Shown here: piece by piece, positions 1-6,932 of the stretch | Numbering within the stretch: the stretch's first letter is position 1 | Layout of the letters: each line of letters opens with the position of its first letter | Assembly: GCA_002292165.1 (NCBI GenBank) | Contig: DBBK01000085.1 | Coordinates: forward strand, 1-11,539 | Reading direction: 5' to 3' | DNA: 11,539 bases | From: Brevundimonas sp. UBA986 | GTDB lineage: Bacteria > Pseudomonadota > Alphaproteobacteria > Caulobacterales > Caulobacteraceae | Position numbers and translations under genes: made by a program | Notes under the pieces: generated by a model | Seen by the model: the letters and a program-made list of their open reading frames with translations, nothing else | Told to the model about the DNA's origin: nothing | Database searches by the model: none

Positions 1-3000
1 GCTCGCGCCGCCTCGACGACGCCTATGACCGCGAGCCGTCCTATGGCCGCGAGGCGAGCTACGGCGGCGGTTCCGACGAGACCCTGCAGCGGCTGGCCGC
101 CTCGGTCGACGCCATCGCCGCCCGCCTCGAAGCTGCCGAGCGCCGCTCGACCGTGGCCATCCAGGGCGTGGATCAGGCCGTCGCCGGACTGGTCCAGCGT
201 CTGGACGGCGCCGACAAGGACACGCGCAGCTACGGCCGCCGCATCGACGACATCTCCGAAGAGCTGAAGGAAGGCCATCGCCGCCTGCGCCGCTTCGAGC
301 AGGAGGTCGGCCCCGACACCAAGGCGAGCTTCGGCAAGGTCGAGACCGGCATCGGCGCCATCGCCTCGCGCCTCTACGACATCGAGGAGCGTCAGCGCAC
401 CAGCCTGAACGAGCTGCGCCAGCGCATGGACGCGGCCGAAAAGACCGTCACGGCCCTGCCGAATGGTCAGGGCGCGGGAACCGAGGCCATGGCCCTGGTC
501 AGCGCCCGTCTGGACAGCGCCCAGGCCCGCACCACCGAGGCCCTGCGCGGGCTCGAGCGCTCCTTCGCCGGCCTCGACCAGCGTCTGCGCGCCGCCGAGG
601 GGCGGGTCGAGCCCGAGGGCTCGCGCGAGGCCGCCCGCTTCGAGAAACTGGCCGAAACCCTCGCCCGCCAGGTCGACGCCAACCGCGCCGAAATGATGCA
701 GCGGCTGGACACGGCCGAACGCGAAGGCCGGATGGATCGCATCGAGCGCGCCATGGCCGCCATCGGCGAGCGGGCCCGCGCCGCCGAGCAGCGCTCGGCC
801 CAAGGCATCGACGCCATGGGCCGCGAGGTCCTGCGCATCGCCCAGAACCTCAACGGCCGGATGCAGACGGCGGACGCCCGCGCCGTGGCCCTGGACGCCG
901 CCATCCAGCGCGTCGAGTCGGGCGTGTCCGACAAGATCGCCCGCGCCGGCCAGGCCATCGCCGCGGATTTGAACACCAGCCTCGGCGACAAGCTGGATCG
1001 CGACATGGGCCGCTACGCCCAGGCCGTCGAGCACCGGCTGAACCGCACCGACGACCAGCATGCCCTGGCGCTGGAAAAGCTGGGCGGCGAGATCACCCGC
1101 ATCTCTGACCGTCTGGCCGACCGCATCGCCCAGTCCGAGCGCAAATCGGCCCAGGCCCTGGAAGACATCGGCCGCCGCCTGGCCGACAGCTCGGCCCGGA
1201 TCGAACAGACCTACGACCGCGCCTCGGGCGAGCTGGCCGAACGGATGCGCCTGTCCGAGGAGCGCACGGCCCGTCTGCTGGACGAGGCCCGCGAGCGGAT
1301 CGAGACCCGCGTCGACCGCACCGATCGCCCCGCATCCGCGCTCGGCCGGACCTTCGACATCCCCGAGCCGGTCGAGGCGGCCCGTGCGCCCGAGCCGACC
1401 CCCGAACCCGTTCTCAGCCGCGCCTCCGACCTGAGCCAGCCCGACTGGCGCGCCGCCGCCTTCCCCGACGAAGACTTCGGCGCGGCGCCCGACGACATCT
1501 GGTCGACCGATCCCCTGATCTCCGAGGCTTTGGCCTCCGGCGAACGCGCGCCCGCCCCCTTCCCCGGCCGCTTCGGCGAGCCCGAGCCGGTCGCCGAGAC
1601 CGTCTTCGATCCGGCCCGCGCGGTCGCCGAGATCCTGGCCTCGCCGCGCCTGGCCCAACCCACCGCGCCCGAGCCGGCGATCGAGCCGGAACTGTCGACC
1701 CCGGTCTTCGCCCAACCCGCCCATGCGCCCGCCGCGCCCGTCTCCGTGCCCGAGCCCTTCGCCGCCCCGGCCTTTGCGGAACAGGCCTACCCCGAGCAGA
1801 CCTTCGGCGGCTTCGGCGGCGCCGATGTCGAGGACGCGCTGGAGGCGACCGCGGCCGTCGCACCGGACGCCTTCCCTGACGAGGCTCCGGCGACCCATTC
1901 CGCTTTCGGCGCCCCGGCCTTCGAGCCCGAGCCCGCTTTCGCACCGCAGGCACCCGCCGCCCCGACGGGCTTCGGAGCCTCGCCGAACTTCGACGCGGGC
2001 CCGGACGAGTTCTCGGCCGAGACCGAGTTCGTCGACCCCCGCGCGATGCGCGCCGGACTGGCCGCCGGCGCCGCGGGCGCCCGTTCCGCCTCGACCCGCA
2101 ACGCCATCGACGCCGCCCGCGCGGCCATGACCGTGGCCCCCGAGGCCGCCGAGGAGCCCCGTTCGGGCTTCGGCCTGAAGCGCGGCGGCAAGTCGCGCCT
2201 GCAGGAGCGGCTGGACAAGCAGGCGAAGAGCGGCTCGACCATCCGCAAGGGCCTGCTGGCCTCGGTGACCGGCATGGCGCTCGTCGGCGCCCTCTACACG
2301 ACCAACCGTCTGGCCGGCGGTCAGGGCTTCGAGCTGCCGGGCATGGACGGGGTGCGTCAGGCTTTGGGTCTGGCTCCGGTCGCCGCCGCCGAGGAAGAGG
2401 CCGCCCCCCTGGCCGCCGTCGCCCTGACCTCGGGCGATGCGACACCGATCGATGCGGCCCCCCTGCCCTCAGGCGAGGCCCAGGCCCTTTACGACAAGGC
2501 TGTCGAGGAGCTGGACGGCGGCAAGGCGGAAGGCCTCGCCACCCTGACCCGGGCGGCCAACATGGGCCTGCCCGCCGCCCAGATGAAGCTGGTCGGCATC
2601 TACGAAAACGGCGAGAACGGCGTCGCCGCCAACCGGACCGAGGCCCGGCTCTGGGCTCGCCGCGCGGCCAACGGCGGCGATCCCCTCGGGATGCGGGCCT
2701 ACAGCCTTTATCTTTTCGACGGGATCGGCGGCGCCGAGAACCGTCCCGAGGCCCTCGACTGGTTCGTCAAGGCCGCCGACCGCGGCGATGTCGCCAGCCA
2801 GTTCAACGCGGCCAGGATCTACGAAAACGGCACCCAGGGTGTCGCCGTCAATCCGACCGAGGCTTACAAATGGTACCTGATCGCGGCGCGCGGCGGCGAC
2901 CAGGAGTCCCGTGCCGCCGCGGATCGCCTGGGGCCGACGCTGTCGGCGACCGCGCGCGCATCGGCCCGCAGCGCCGCCCTGGCCTTCCAGAACGGTTCGA

Positions 3001-3008
3001 CCGGCTGA
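1..3008 (+). CDS. podJ: PodJ-like polar localization factor with Sel1 repeats (5' partial)
   Basis: The reading frame is open from base 3 to the TGA at 3006-3008, so the gene begins outside the window; an in-frame GTG at 153 is internal. About 1001 residues are visible. Counting from that GTG, residues 1 to about 395 are Arg/Glu/Ala-rich heptad-type coiled coil. Residues about 400-650 are a disordered Pro/Ala/Glu/Phe-rich linker. A basic stretch (about 675-698) precedes one membrane segment (about 699-718). Residues about 777-912 hold one degenerate and three good Sel1 repeats, with motifs such as GIYENG, ARIYENG and EAYKWYLIAARGGD. This order matches PodJ of Caulobacter, a new-pole organiser that recruits the PleC kinase and supports pilus and holdfast formation. 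Only about 40 residues follow the last repeat, leaving no room for the peptidoglycan-binding domain known at the end of Caulobacter PodJ. The family is fairly sure; strict orthology is inferred because the conserved N-terminus is missing. Confidence 0.8.
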   Translation, partial: SRRLDDAYDREPSYGREASYGGGSDETLQRLAASVDAIAARLEAAERRSTVAIQGVDQAVAGLVQRLDGADKDTRSYGRRIDDISEELKEGHRRLRRFEQEVGPDTKASFGKVETGIGAIASRLYDIEERQRTSLNELRQRMDAAEKTVTALPNGQGAGTEAMALVSARLDSAQARTTEALRGLERSFAGLDQRLRAAEGRVEPEGSREAARFEKLAETLARQVDANRAEMMQRLDTAEREGRMDRIERAMAAIGERARAAEQRSAQGIDAMGREVLRIAQNLNGRMQTADARAVALDAAIQRVESGVSDKIARAGQAIAADLNTSLGDKLDRDMGRYAQAVEHRLNRTDDQHALALEKLGGEITRISDRLADRIAQSERKSAQALEDIGRRLADSSARIEQTYDRASGELAERMRLSEERTARLLDEARERIETRVDRTDRPASALGRTFDIPEPVEAARAPEPTPEPVLSRASDLSQPDWRAAAFPDEDFGAAPDDIWSTDPLISEALASGERAPAPFPGRFGEPEPVAETVFDPARAVAEILASPRLAQPTAPEPAIEPELSTPVFAQPAHAPAAPVSVPEPFAAPAFAEQAYPEQTFGGFGGADVEDALEATAAVAPDAFPDEAPATHSAFGAPAFEPEPAFAPQAPAAPTGFGASPNFDAGPDEFSAETEFVDPRAMRAGLAAGAAGARSASTRNAIDAARAAMTVAPEAAEEPRSGFGLKRGGKSRLQERLDKQAKSGSTIRKGLLASVTGMALVGALYTTNRLAGGQGFELPGMDGVRQALGLAPVAAAEEEAAPLAAVALTSGDATPIDAAPLPSGEAQALYDKAVEELDGGKAEGLATLTRAANMGLPAAQMKLVGIYENGENGVAANRTEARLWARRAANGGDPLGMRAYSLYLFDGIGGAENRPEALDWFVKAADRGDVASQFNAARIYENGTQGVAVNPTEAYKWYLIAARGGDQESRAAADRLGPTLSATARASARSAALAFQNGSTG

Positions 3009-3060
3009 CGACGGCCTCGTCCGCTCGCCGGCCTGTCTTGCCCCAATGAGGCGCAGCGGG

Positions 3061-3089
3061 TGGTGAAGCCGCCGCCCGGGCGCTAGACC
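3061..3089 (+). promoter_or_regulatory. Possible promoter of the TauE/TIGR02186 unit
   Basis: GCTAGACC at 3082-3089 matches seven of eight positions of the Caulobacter housekeeping -10 consensus GCTANAWC. The -35 candidate at 3061-3068 is poor. It lies in the 134-base gap between the podJ-like stop and the TTG start at 3143 and would give a leader of roughly 50 bases. This is a by-eye match and remains weak. Confidence 0.25.
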
Positions 3090-3129
3090 CTTCTCCAGTG
3101 CCTTCCGGCGCTTTCATTGTCCGTCAGCC

Positions 3130-3134
3130 GAAGG
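3130..3134 (+). promoter_or_regulatory. Ribosome binding site that favours a TTG start at 3143
   Basis: GAAGG lies 8 bases before the TTG at 3143. The longer option, a GTG at 3098, is preceded by a pyrimidine-rich stretch with no Shine-Dalgarno-like bases. The site therefore supports the shorter protein, which begins MDIYLPIAEVSVN. Confidence 0.55.
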
Positions 3135-3142
3135 CGCGTCCT

Positions 3143-4069
3143 TTGGATATCTATTTGCCGATCGCCGAGGTTTCGGTGAACTGGCCGATCCTGGTGCTGC
3201 TGGGGACGGCGGTCGGAGTCGTGTCCGGCCTGTTCGGCGTGGGCGGCGGCTTCCTGATGGCGCCGATCCTGATCTTCCTCGGCATTCCCCCGACCGTGGC
3301 GGTGGCCAGCCAGGCCAGCCACGTTGTGGCCTCCTCGACCTCGGGCGTGATCCGCTACTCGGGCCAGAAGGCGGTTGACTTCAAGCTGGGCGGCATCATG
3401 GCCGCAGGCGGGGCGATCGGGGCCCTCGCGGGGGTCGAACTGTTCCGCTACCTGCGCCTGCTGGGTCAGGCCGACCTCGTCGTCGCCCTGTCCTATCTGA
3501 TGTTCCTGGGCGCCATCGGCACCCTGATGCTGAACGAGAGCCTGACCGAGATCATCCGCCGGCGACGCGGCGAGACAGCCCCGCACAAGGACCGGCGTCG
3601 CCCCCTGTTCCTGTACGGCCTCCCGTTCCGGATGCGGTTTCCCAAGTCGGGCCTCTACATCAGCGCCATTCCGCCGCTGGCGCTCGGCATCTTCGCGGGG
3701 ATCCTGTCGGCGATCATGGGGGTGGGCGGCGGCTTCGTGCTGGTGCCGGCCATGCTCTATGTGCTGCGCATGAGGGCCGGGGCGGTGGTCGGGACCAGCC
3801 TGTTCCAGATCATCATCACCACGGCCATCACAACCATCCTCCAGGCCGGGCGCAACCAGACGGTGGACATCGTCCTGTCGACCATCCTGCTGCTCGGCGG
3901 CGTCGTCGGGGCCCAGTTGGGGGCGCGTTTCGCCAGCCGCTTCCGCGCCGACACCCTGCGCGCCCTGCTCGGGCTGATCGTGCTGGGCGTCGGGGTCTAT
4001 ATGGGGTTGGAGCTGTTCGTGCAGCCGCATGACATCTTCATGCTGGCTCCCGGGATCGCCGACAAATGA
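3143..4069 (+). CDS. TauE/SafE-family membrane permease (putative sulfite/organosulfonate exporter)
   Basis: This is a 308-residue polytopic inner-membrane protein of the TauE/SafE (DUF81) family, whose characterised members move sulfite, sulfoacetate or related anions; the substrate here cannot be read from the sequence. The family's internal duplication is visible as two Gly motifs, FGVGGGFLMAP at residues 31-41 and MGVGGGFVLVP at 192-202. Each opens a hydrophobic half, and they are separated by a basic, probably cytoplasmic loop (about 138-168, RRRR and KDRRRP). I chose the TTG at 3143 because GAAGG sits 8 bases upstream and MDIYLPIAEVSVN resembles family N-termini as I recall them. A GTG at 3098 would add 15 residues without a ribosome binding site. 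The TGA overlaps the ATG of the next gene as ATGA, which indicates translational coupling. Confidence 0.88.
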   Translation: MDIYLPIAEVSVNWPILVLLGTAVGVVSGLFGVGGGFLMAPILIFLGIPPTVAVASQASHVVASSTSGVIRYSGQKAVDFKLGGIMAAGGAIGALAGVELFRYLRLLGQADLVVALSYLMFLGAIGTLMLNESLTEIIRRRRGETAPHKDRRRPLFLYGLPFRMRFPKSGLYISAIPPLALGIFAGILSAIMGVGGGFVLVPAMLYVLRMRAGAVVGTSLFQIIITTAITTILQAGRNQTVDIVLSTILLLGGVVGAQLGARFASRFRADTLRALLGLIVLGVGVYMGLELFVQPHDIFMLAPGIADK

Positions 4070-4905
4070 TCAGCGCGCCCCCGCCCCCGCCTCCTCCAGC
4101 CCTCTCGGCGCCTCTGGTCCCCGATGCGCCTGTGGTTCCGCCGTCGGAACAGTCGGCCGCGACCGAGGGCGGGCTGCGCGTCGCCGCCGCCCTGACCGAC
4201 GCCCGCATCCGGGTCGATTCCAGCTTCCGCGGGGCCTCCATCGTGCTCTACGGCGCTGTCTTCAATCCCTCGAACACCCCGACCGACGTGGTGGTGGTCA
4301 TGCGCGGTCCGGAGACCCCGATCCGACTGGTGAAAAAGACGCGCAACATGGGCGTCTGGTTGAACAGCCGGCCGGTGCTGTTCGAGGGCGCGCCCGGCTT
4401 CTACATGACCGCATCGACCCGGCCGCTGAGCGACATCGCCGACTTCGGCCAGCTGCGCCGGCTGGGCGTCGGCGTCGACCACCTGAGGATCGGGGCGCCG
4501 GACGAGCAGCATACGGTCACCCGCTACGGGGTGCGCGACGTGGTCGTGTCTCGCCTCGGCGACGACTATCTCGACTGGCGCCGCGCCGTGATCCGGCTGA
4601 AGGAACAGGCGGCTCTCTACGACACCGATCCGGAGGGTGTCCGCTTCGTCGACAAGGGGCTGTTCCGCGCCGAGGTCAATCTGCCGGCGACGGCCCCGAC
4701 GGGCGAGTACCACGCCGACGTCTGGCTGTTTCAGGACGGGGCGCCCCAGTCGGTGTCCAACCTGACCCTGACCGTCGAGAAGGTCGGGTTCGAGCGCGAC
4801 GTCTATGAGTTCGCCCACCGCAGCCCATGGCTGTACGGCGTGCTGTCGGTCCTGCTGGCGGCGGCGACCGGATACGGCGCCTCGAGGCTGTTCCGCCGGA
4901 ACTAG
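4066..4905 (+). CDS. TIGR02186 family protein, C-terminally membrane anchored
   Basis: The protein has 279 residues and no known biochemical function. The core matches the alphaproteobacterial TIGR02186 family, commonly encoded beside a TauE/SafE permease: IVLYGAVFNP (59-68), a valine-rich strand then RGPETP (about 74-85), MGVWLNSRPVLF (95-106) and FYMTASTRPL (112-121). Residues about 253-274 form one hydrophobic segment followed by the basic tail RLFRRN, so the body should lie outside the cytoplasm if it is exported. The start is fixed: upstream in frame there is a stop at 4030-4032 and no other start codon between. Oddly, the N-terminus begins MISA followed by seven prolines (residues 5-11) and lacks a basic-hydrophobic signal peptide. 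The start overlaps the permease stop by 4 bases, and the stop lies 3 bases from that of the convergent sugar dehydrogenase gene. Confidence 0.82.
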   Translation: MISAPPPPPPPALSAPLVPDAPVVPPSEQSAATEGGLRVAAALTDARIRVDSSFRGASIVLYGAVFNPSNTPTDVVVVMRGPETPIRLVKKTRNMGVWLNSRPVLFEGAPGFYMTASTRPLSDIADFGQLRRLGVGVDHLRIGAPDEQHTVTRYGVRDVVVSRLGDDYLDWRRAVIRLKEQAALYDTDPEGVRFVDKGLFRAEVNLPATAPTGEYHADVWLFQDGAPQSVSNLTLTVEKVGFERDVYEFAHRSPWLYGVLSVLLAAATGYGASRLFRRN

Positions 4906-4908
4906 CCG

Positions 4909-6144
4909 TCAGTTCGCCTTCGCCAGTCGCACCAACTTGCCGTCGGTCTCGTCGGTGATGGCCCAGACGGCGCCGTCGGGGCCGACCGCCACGTCGCGGA
5001 TGCGCTCGCCCAGATCGGTCAGCAGACGCTCCTCGCCGACGACGCGATCGTTCTGCAGCACCAGCCGGACGATGTGCTTCTCCTTCAGGCCCGCGACCAG
5101 CAGATTGCCGCGCCAGCCCGGGAACATGGCGCCCTCATAGAAGGTCGCGCCGCCGGGAGCGATGACCGGGTCCCAGTAGTAGACCGGCTGCTCCAGCCCC
5201 TCGCGGGCGGTGACGCCGCCGTTGATCGGGCCGCCCGCATATTCGACGCCATAGGCGACGATCGGCCAGCCGTAGTTGACCCCGGCGCGGTCGTGGTTGA
5301 CCTCGTCGCCGCCGCGCGTGCCGTGTTCGATGGTCCAGACCTGACCGTCCGGCGTGATGGCCACGCCCTGGACGTTGCGGTGACCCAGGCTCCAGATCTC
5401 GGGCCGGGCGCCGGCGGTGTGGACGAAGGGGTTGTCGGCGGGAACCGAGCCGTCGGCGTTGATGCGGATAACCTTGCCCATGTGGGAGCCGAGGTCCTGG
5501 GCCTGGGGCCGCATCGGGGCGTCGGAGCGTTCGCCCAGCGTCAGGAACAGCTTGCCGTCCGGGGCGAAGGCCAGGGCGCCGCCGAAATGCTTGTTGCCGT
5601 CATAAGTCGGCAGGGCGCGGAAGATGACCTGGACGTTCTCCACCTTCGTCCCATCATCGGACAGGCGACCGCGGGCGACCGAGGTGGCGTTGCCCCCCTC
5701 ACGCGGCTCCGCATAGGCCCAGTAGATCAGGCGGTCGCTCGCGAAGGTCGGGCCGACGGCGACGTCGAGCAGACCGCCCTGACCCACGGCCGCGACGGCG
5801 GGCAGACCCGCGATCGGTTCGCTCTTCTGACCCTCGGCGGTGATGATGCGCAGCCGGCCCGGCCGTTCGGTCACCAGCCAGCGGCCGTCGGGCAGGAGGG
5901 CGAGGCCCCAGGGGTGCTCCAGCCCCGCCGCGACCACGGTGTGGGCCAGCGTCGCCTGGGTAGTCACGCCCGGGGCCCGGGTCTGGCCGGCGAAGGCCGG
6001 CGTCTGGCCCTGACCGTTGGCGGGCCGGGTCTCCAGCTGGCCTCCCGAGGCCGCGCCCGACGCCGTGTCGTTCTCGCCCCGCGCCCCGCAGGCCGCGGCA
6101 AGGACCATCAGGGAGGCGCTGGAGGCGAGGACGAGGGTGCGCAT
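4909..6144 (-). CDS. PQQ-dependent aldose sugar dehydrogenase (YliI/Asd type), lipoprotein
   Basis: This 411-residue protein of the GSDH six-bladed beta-propeller family oxidises aldoses to lactones with pyrroloquinoline quinone. Visible family motifs are HPWGLALLPDGRWLVTERPG (77-96), HFGGALAFAPDGKLFLTLGE (186-205; H186 is the likely catalytic base by analogy with soluble glucose dehydrogenase), SLGHRN (252-257), EHGTRGGDEVN (273-283) and NYGWP (290-294). The first 19 residues form a signal peptide ending AAAC, so Cys19 is probably lipidated. Residues 20-65 are a low-complexity Gly/Ala/Thr/Gln linker that would hold the propeller away from the membrane. The ATG at 6144 is preceded by GAAAGAG 7 bases upstream. 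The gene stands alone between a convergent and a divergent neighbour. No PQQ synthesis gene is in the window, so the cofactor source is unknown. The exact sugar is not predictable. Confidence 0.9.
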   Translation of the reverse strand: MRTLVLASSASLMVLAAACGARGENDTASGAASGGQLETRPANGQGQTPAFAGQTRAPGVTTQATLAHTVVAAGLEHPWGLALLPDGRWLVTERPGRLRIITAEGQKSEPIAGLPAVAAVGQGGLLDVAVGPTFASDRLIYWAYAEPREGGNATSVARGRLSDDGTKVENVQVIFRALPTYDGNKHFGGALAFAPDGKLFLTLGERSDAPMRPQAQDLGSHMGKVIRINADGSVPADNPFVHTAGARPEIWSLGHRNVQGVAITPDGQVWTIEHGTRGGDEVNHDRAGVNYGWPIVAYGVEYAGGPINGGVTAREGLEQPVYYWDPVIAPGGATFYEGAMFPGWRGNLLVAGLKEKHIVRLVLQNDRVVGEERLLTDLGERIRDVAVGPDGAVWAITDETDGKLVRLAKAN

Positions 6145-6292
6145 TGGGAAACTCTTTCAGGCGAGGGAATCAGAACTGCAGGCGGGAAAACGGAGGCCGG
6201 ACTTGACCGTTCCAGCCCGGCCCGGGCCTGCCGCTGCGACCGATCGTCCGCTTGCAATTCGCAGACCGGGAACAGGCTTTTTGCGAAGCGAC

Positions 6293-6321
6293 TTGAACCG
6301 CCGCCCCGCCGTCTATATAGG
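6293..6321 (+). promoter_or_regulatory. Promoter of the CAT-anticodon tRNA gene
   Basis: A -35 element TTGAAC (6293-6298) is followed by an A/T-rich -10 region containing TATATAGG (6314-6321). The spacer is 15 bases to TATATA or 17 bases to TATAGG. This is the clearest sigma-70-like pair in the window and lies in otherwise very GC-rich sequence. Transcription would begin near 6328, about 45 bases before the mature tRNA. Confidence 0.6.
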
Positions 6322-6373
6322 CACGCCTCTTCCCGCGCGCGGCCGTCAGGCTCCGCCGGGCGACCGATAGCGT

Positions 6374-6450
6374 GGCTGGGTAGCTCAGCTGGTTAGAGCG
6401 GTGGATTCATAACCCACAGGTCGGCGGTTCGAGCCCGCCTCCAGCCACCA
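6374..6450 (+). tRNA. tRNA-Met (anticodon CAT), probably elongator
   Basis: The 77-base sequence folds as a complete cloverleaf with an encoded CCA end. The acceptor GGCTGGG (6374-6380) pairs with TCCAGCC (6440-6446), with a G-U at the last pair, and the discriminator is A. The D stem is GCTC/GAGC, and the T stem GGCGG/CCGCC closes a TTCGAGC loop. The anticodon loop TTCATAA places CAT at 6408-6410. The anticodon stem has four Watson-Crick pairs (GTGG with CCAC) and an A-C mismatch next to the loop. G1-C72 argues against initiator tRNA, which in bacteria lacks this pair. The sequence cannot fully exclude tRNA-Ile2, whose CAT is read after lysidine modification by TilS. Confidence 0.93.
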
Positions 6451-6537
6451 TCGGTCCCCCTTCGCGAAAGCCGATCGCAACCCGCGTTCGTCGCCTGCGT
6501 TTCTCCAGCCAAGGTTCACCTCAGCCGGAGATTTTCC

Positions 6538-6852
6538 ATGTCTGTTCGTATTCCCACCGCCCTGATCGCCGTCGCCGCTGTCGCCCTGGGCGCCGCCGCC
6601 TGCACGAGGACGGAAACCACCGAGGCCAAGCAGGACGCCGCCGTCGTCGGCGACCAGACCAAGGACGCCGCCGCCCAGGCCGGCGAGGTGGTCGAGAGCG
6701 GCGCCATGAAGGCCGCCCAGGCTGTCGAGAAGGGCGCCGGCAAGGTCGCCGACCATCTGGAAGCCAATCAGGCCGAGGCCGCCGCCGAGGGTAAGCCCGG
6801 CGCCGTCAACCCGTCGACCGATCAGCGCGTTCCGGCTCCGGCGGAGCACTGA
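6538..6852 (+). CDS. Small Ala/Lys/Glu-rich lipoprotein of unknown function
   Basis: This 104-residue protein belongs to no family I can name. Residues 1-21 form a signal peptide (basic start, Ala/Val core) ending GAAAC, so Cys22 is a probable lipidation site. The mature part is almost free of aromatic residues. Residues about 35-82 are rich in Ala, Lys, Glu, Asp and Val with repeated short phrases (TKDAAAQAGEVV, MKAAQAVEKGAGKVADHL) that suggest one long amphipathic helix, similar in feel to LEA-like or apolipoprotein-like repeats. The last 20 residues are Pro-rich and probably disordered. GGAG sits 7 bases before the ATG. The gene starts 87 bases after the tRNA on the same strand and could be read from the tRNA promoter or its own. 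Its stop is followed by an 11-pair inverted repeat. An envelope or stress role would be a guess. Confidence 0.75.
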   Translation: MSVRIPTALIAVAAVALGAAACTRTETTEAKQDAAVVGDQTKDAAAQAGEVVESGAMKAAQAVEKGAGKVADHLEANQAEAAAEGKPGAVNPSTDQRVPAPAEH

Positions 6853-6864
6853 GTCCGATCTCTT

Positions 6865-6898
6865 ACGGCTGGTCTCTGCCTTGCCAAAGATCAGCCGT
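6865..6898. terminator. Long inverted repeat, probable bidirectional terminator
   Basis: Bases 6865-6875 (ACGGCTGGTCT) pair with 6888-6898 (AGATCAGCCGT) over 11 pairs including one G-U, closing a 12-base loop. It sits 12 bases after the stop of the small lipoprotein gene and before the stop of the convergent gene ending at 6932. Neither side has a T tract, so termination is inferred from the stem and its position. Confidence 0.45.
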
Positions 6899-6899
6899 G

Positions 6900-6932
6900 G
6901 GCGCCTCAGGCCTCGCTGACGCGAAAGGCGCC
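6900..6932. repeat. Second inverted repeat in the convergent gap
   Basis: GGCGCCT at 6900-6906 pairs with AGGCGCC at 6926-6932, with a 19-base loop. The right arm touches the stop codon of the - strand gene ending at 6932, so it would form just after that stop in its transcript. The long loop and missing T tract make a classical terminator uncertain. Confidence 0.3.

Noticed and set aside
1414..2445. A - strand open frame of 343 residues opposite the PodJ-like linker
   Set aside because: It is mostly Arg, Pro and Ser, as expected from the antisense of Ala/Pro/Glu-rich GC-rich coding sequence.
3083..4030. A - strand open frame of 315 residues opposite the TauE/SafE permease
   Set aside because: It is His/Gln/Asp/Arg-rich, the typical antisense image of hydrophobic membrane-protein codons, with no motif.
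4890..4902. Short inverted repeat GTTCC-gcc-GGAAC at the end of the TIGR02186 gene
   Set aside because: It has only five pairs, a three-base loop and no T tract, and it lies within coding sequence, so it is likely chance.
5074..6396. A + strand open frame of 440 residues opposite the sugar dehydrogenase
   Set aside because: It is the mirror of a well-supported PQQ dehydrogenase in GC-rich DNA. Its composition is Gly/Ala/Arg/Asp-rich without motifs, and it runs into the tRNA promoter region.
6374..6538. Possible integration site at the tRNA 3' end
   Set aside because: There is no integrase, no repeat of the tRNA 3' end and no change of composition downstream in the window.
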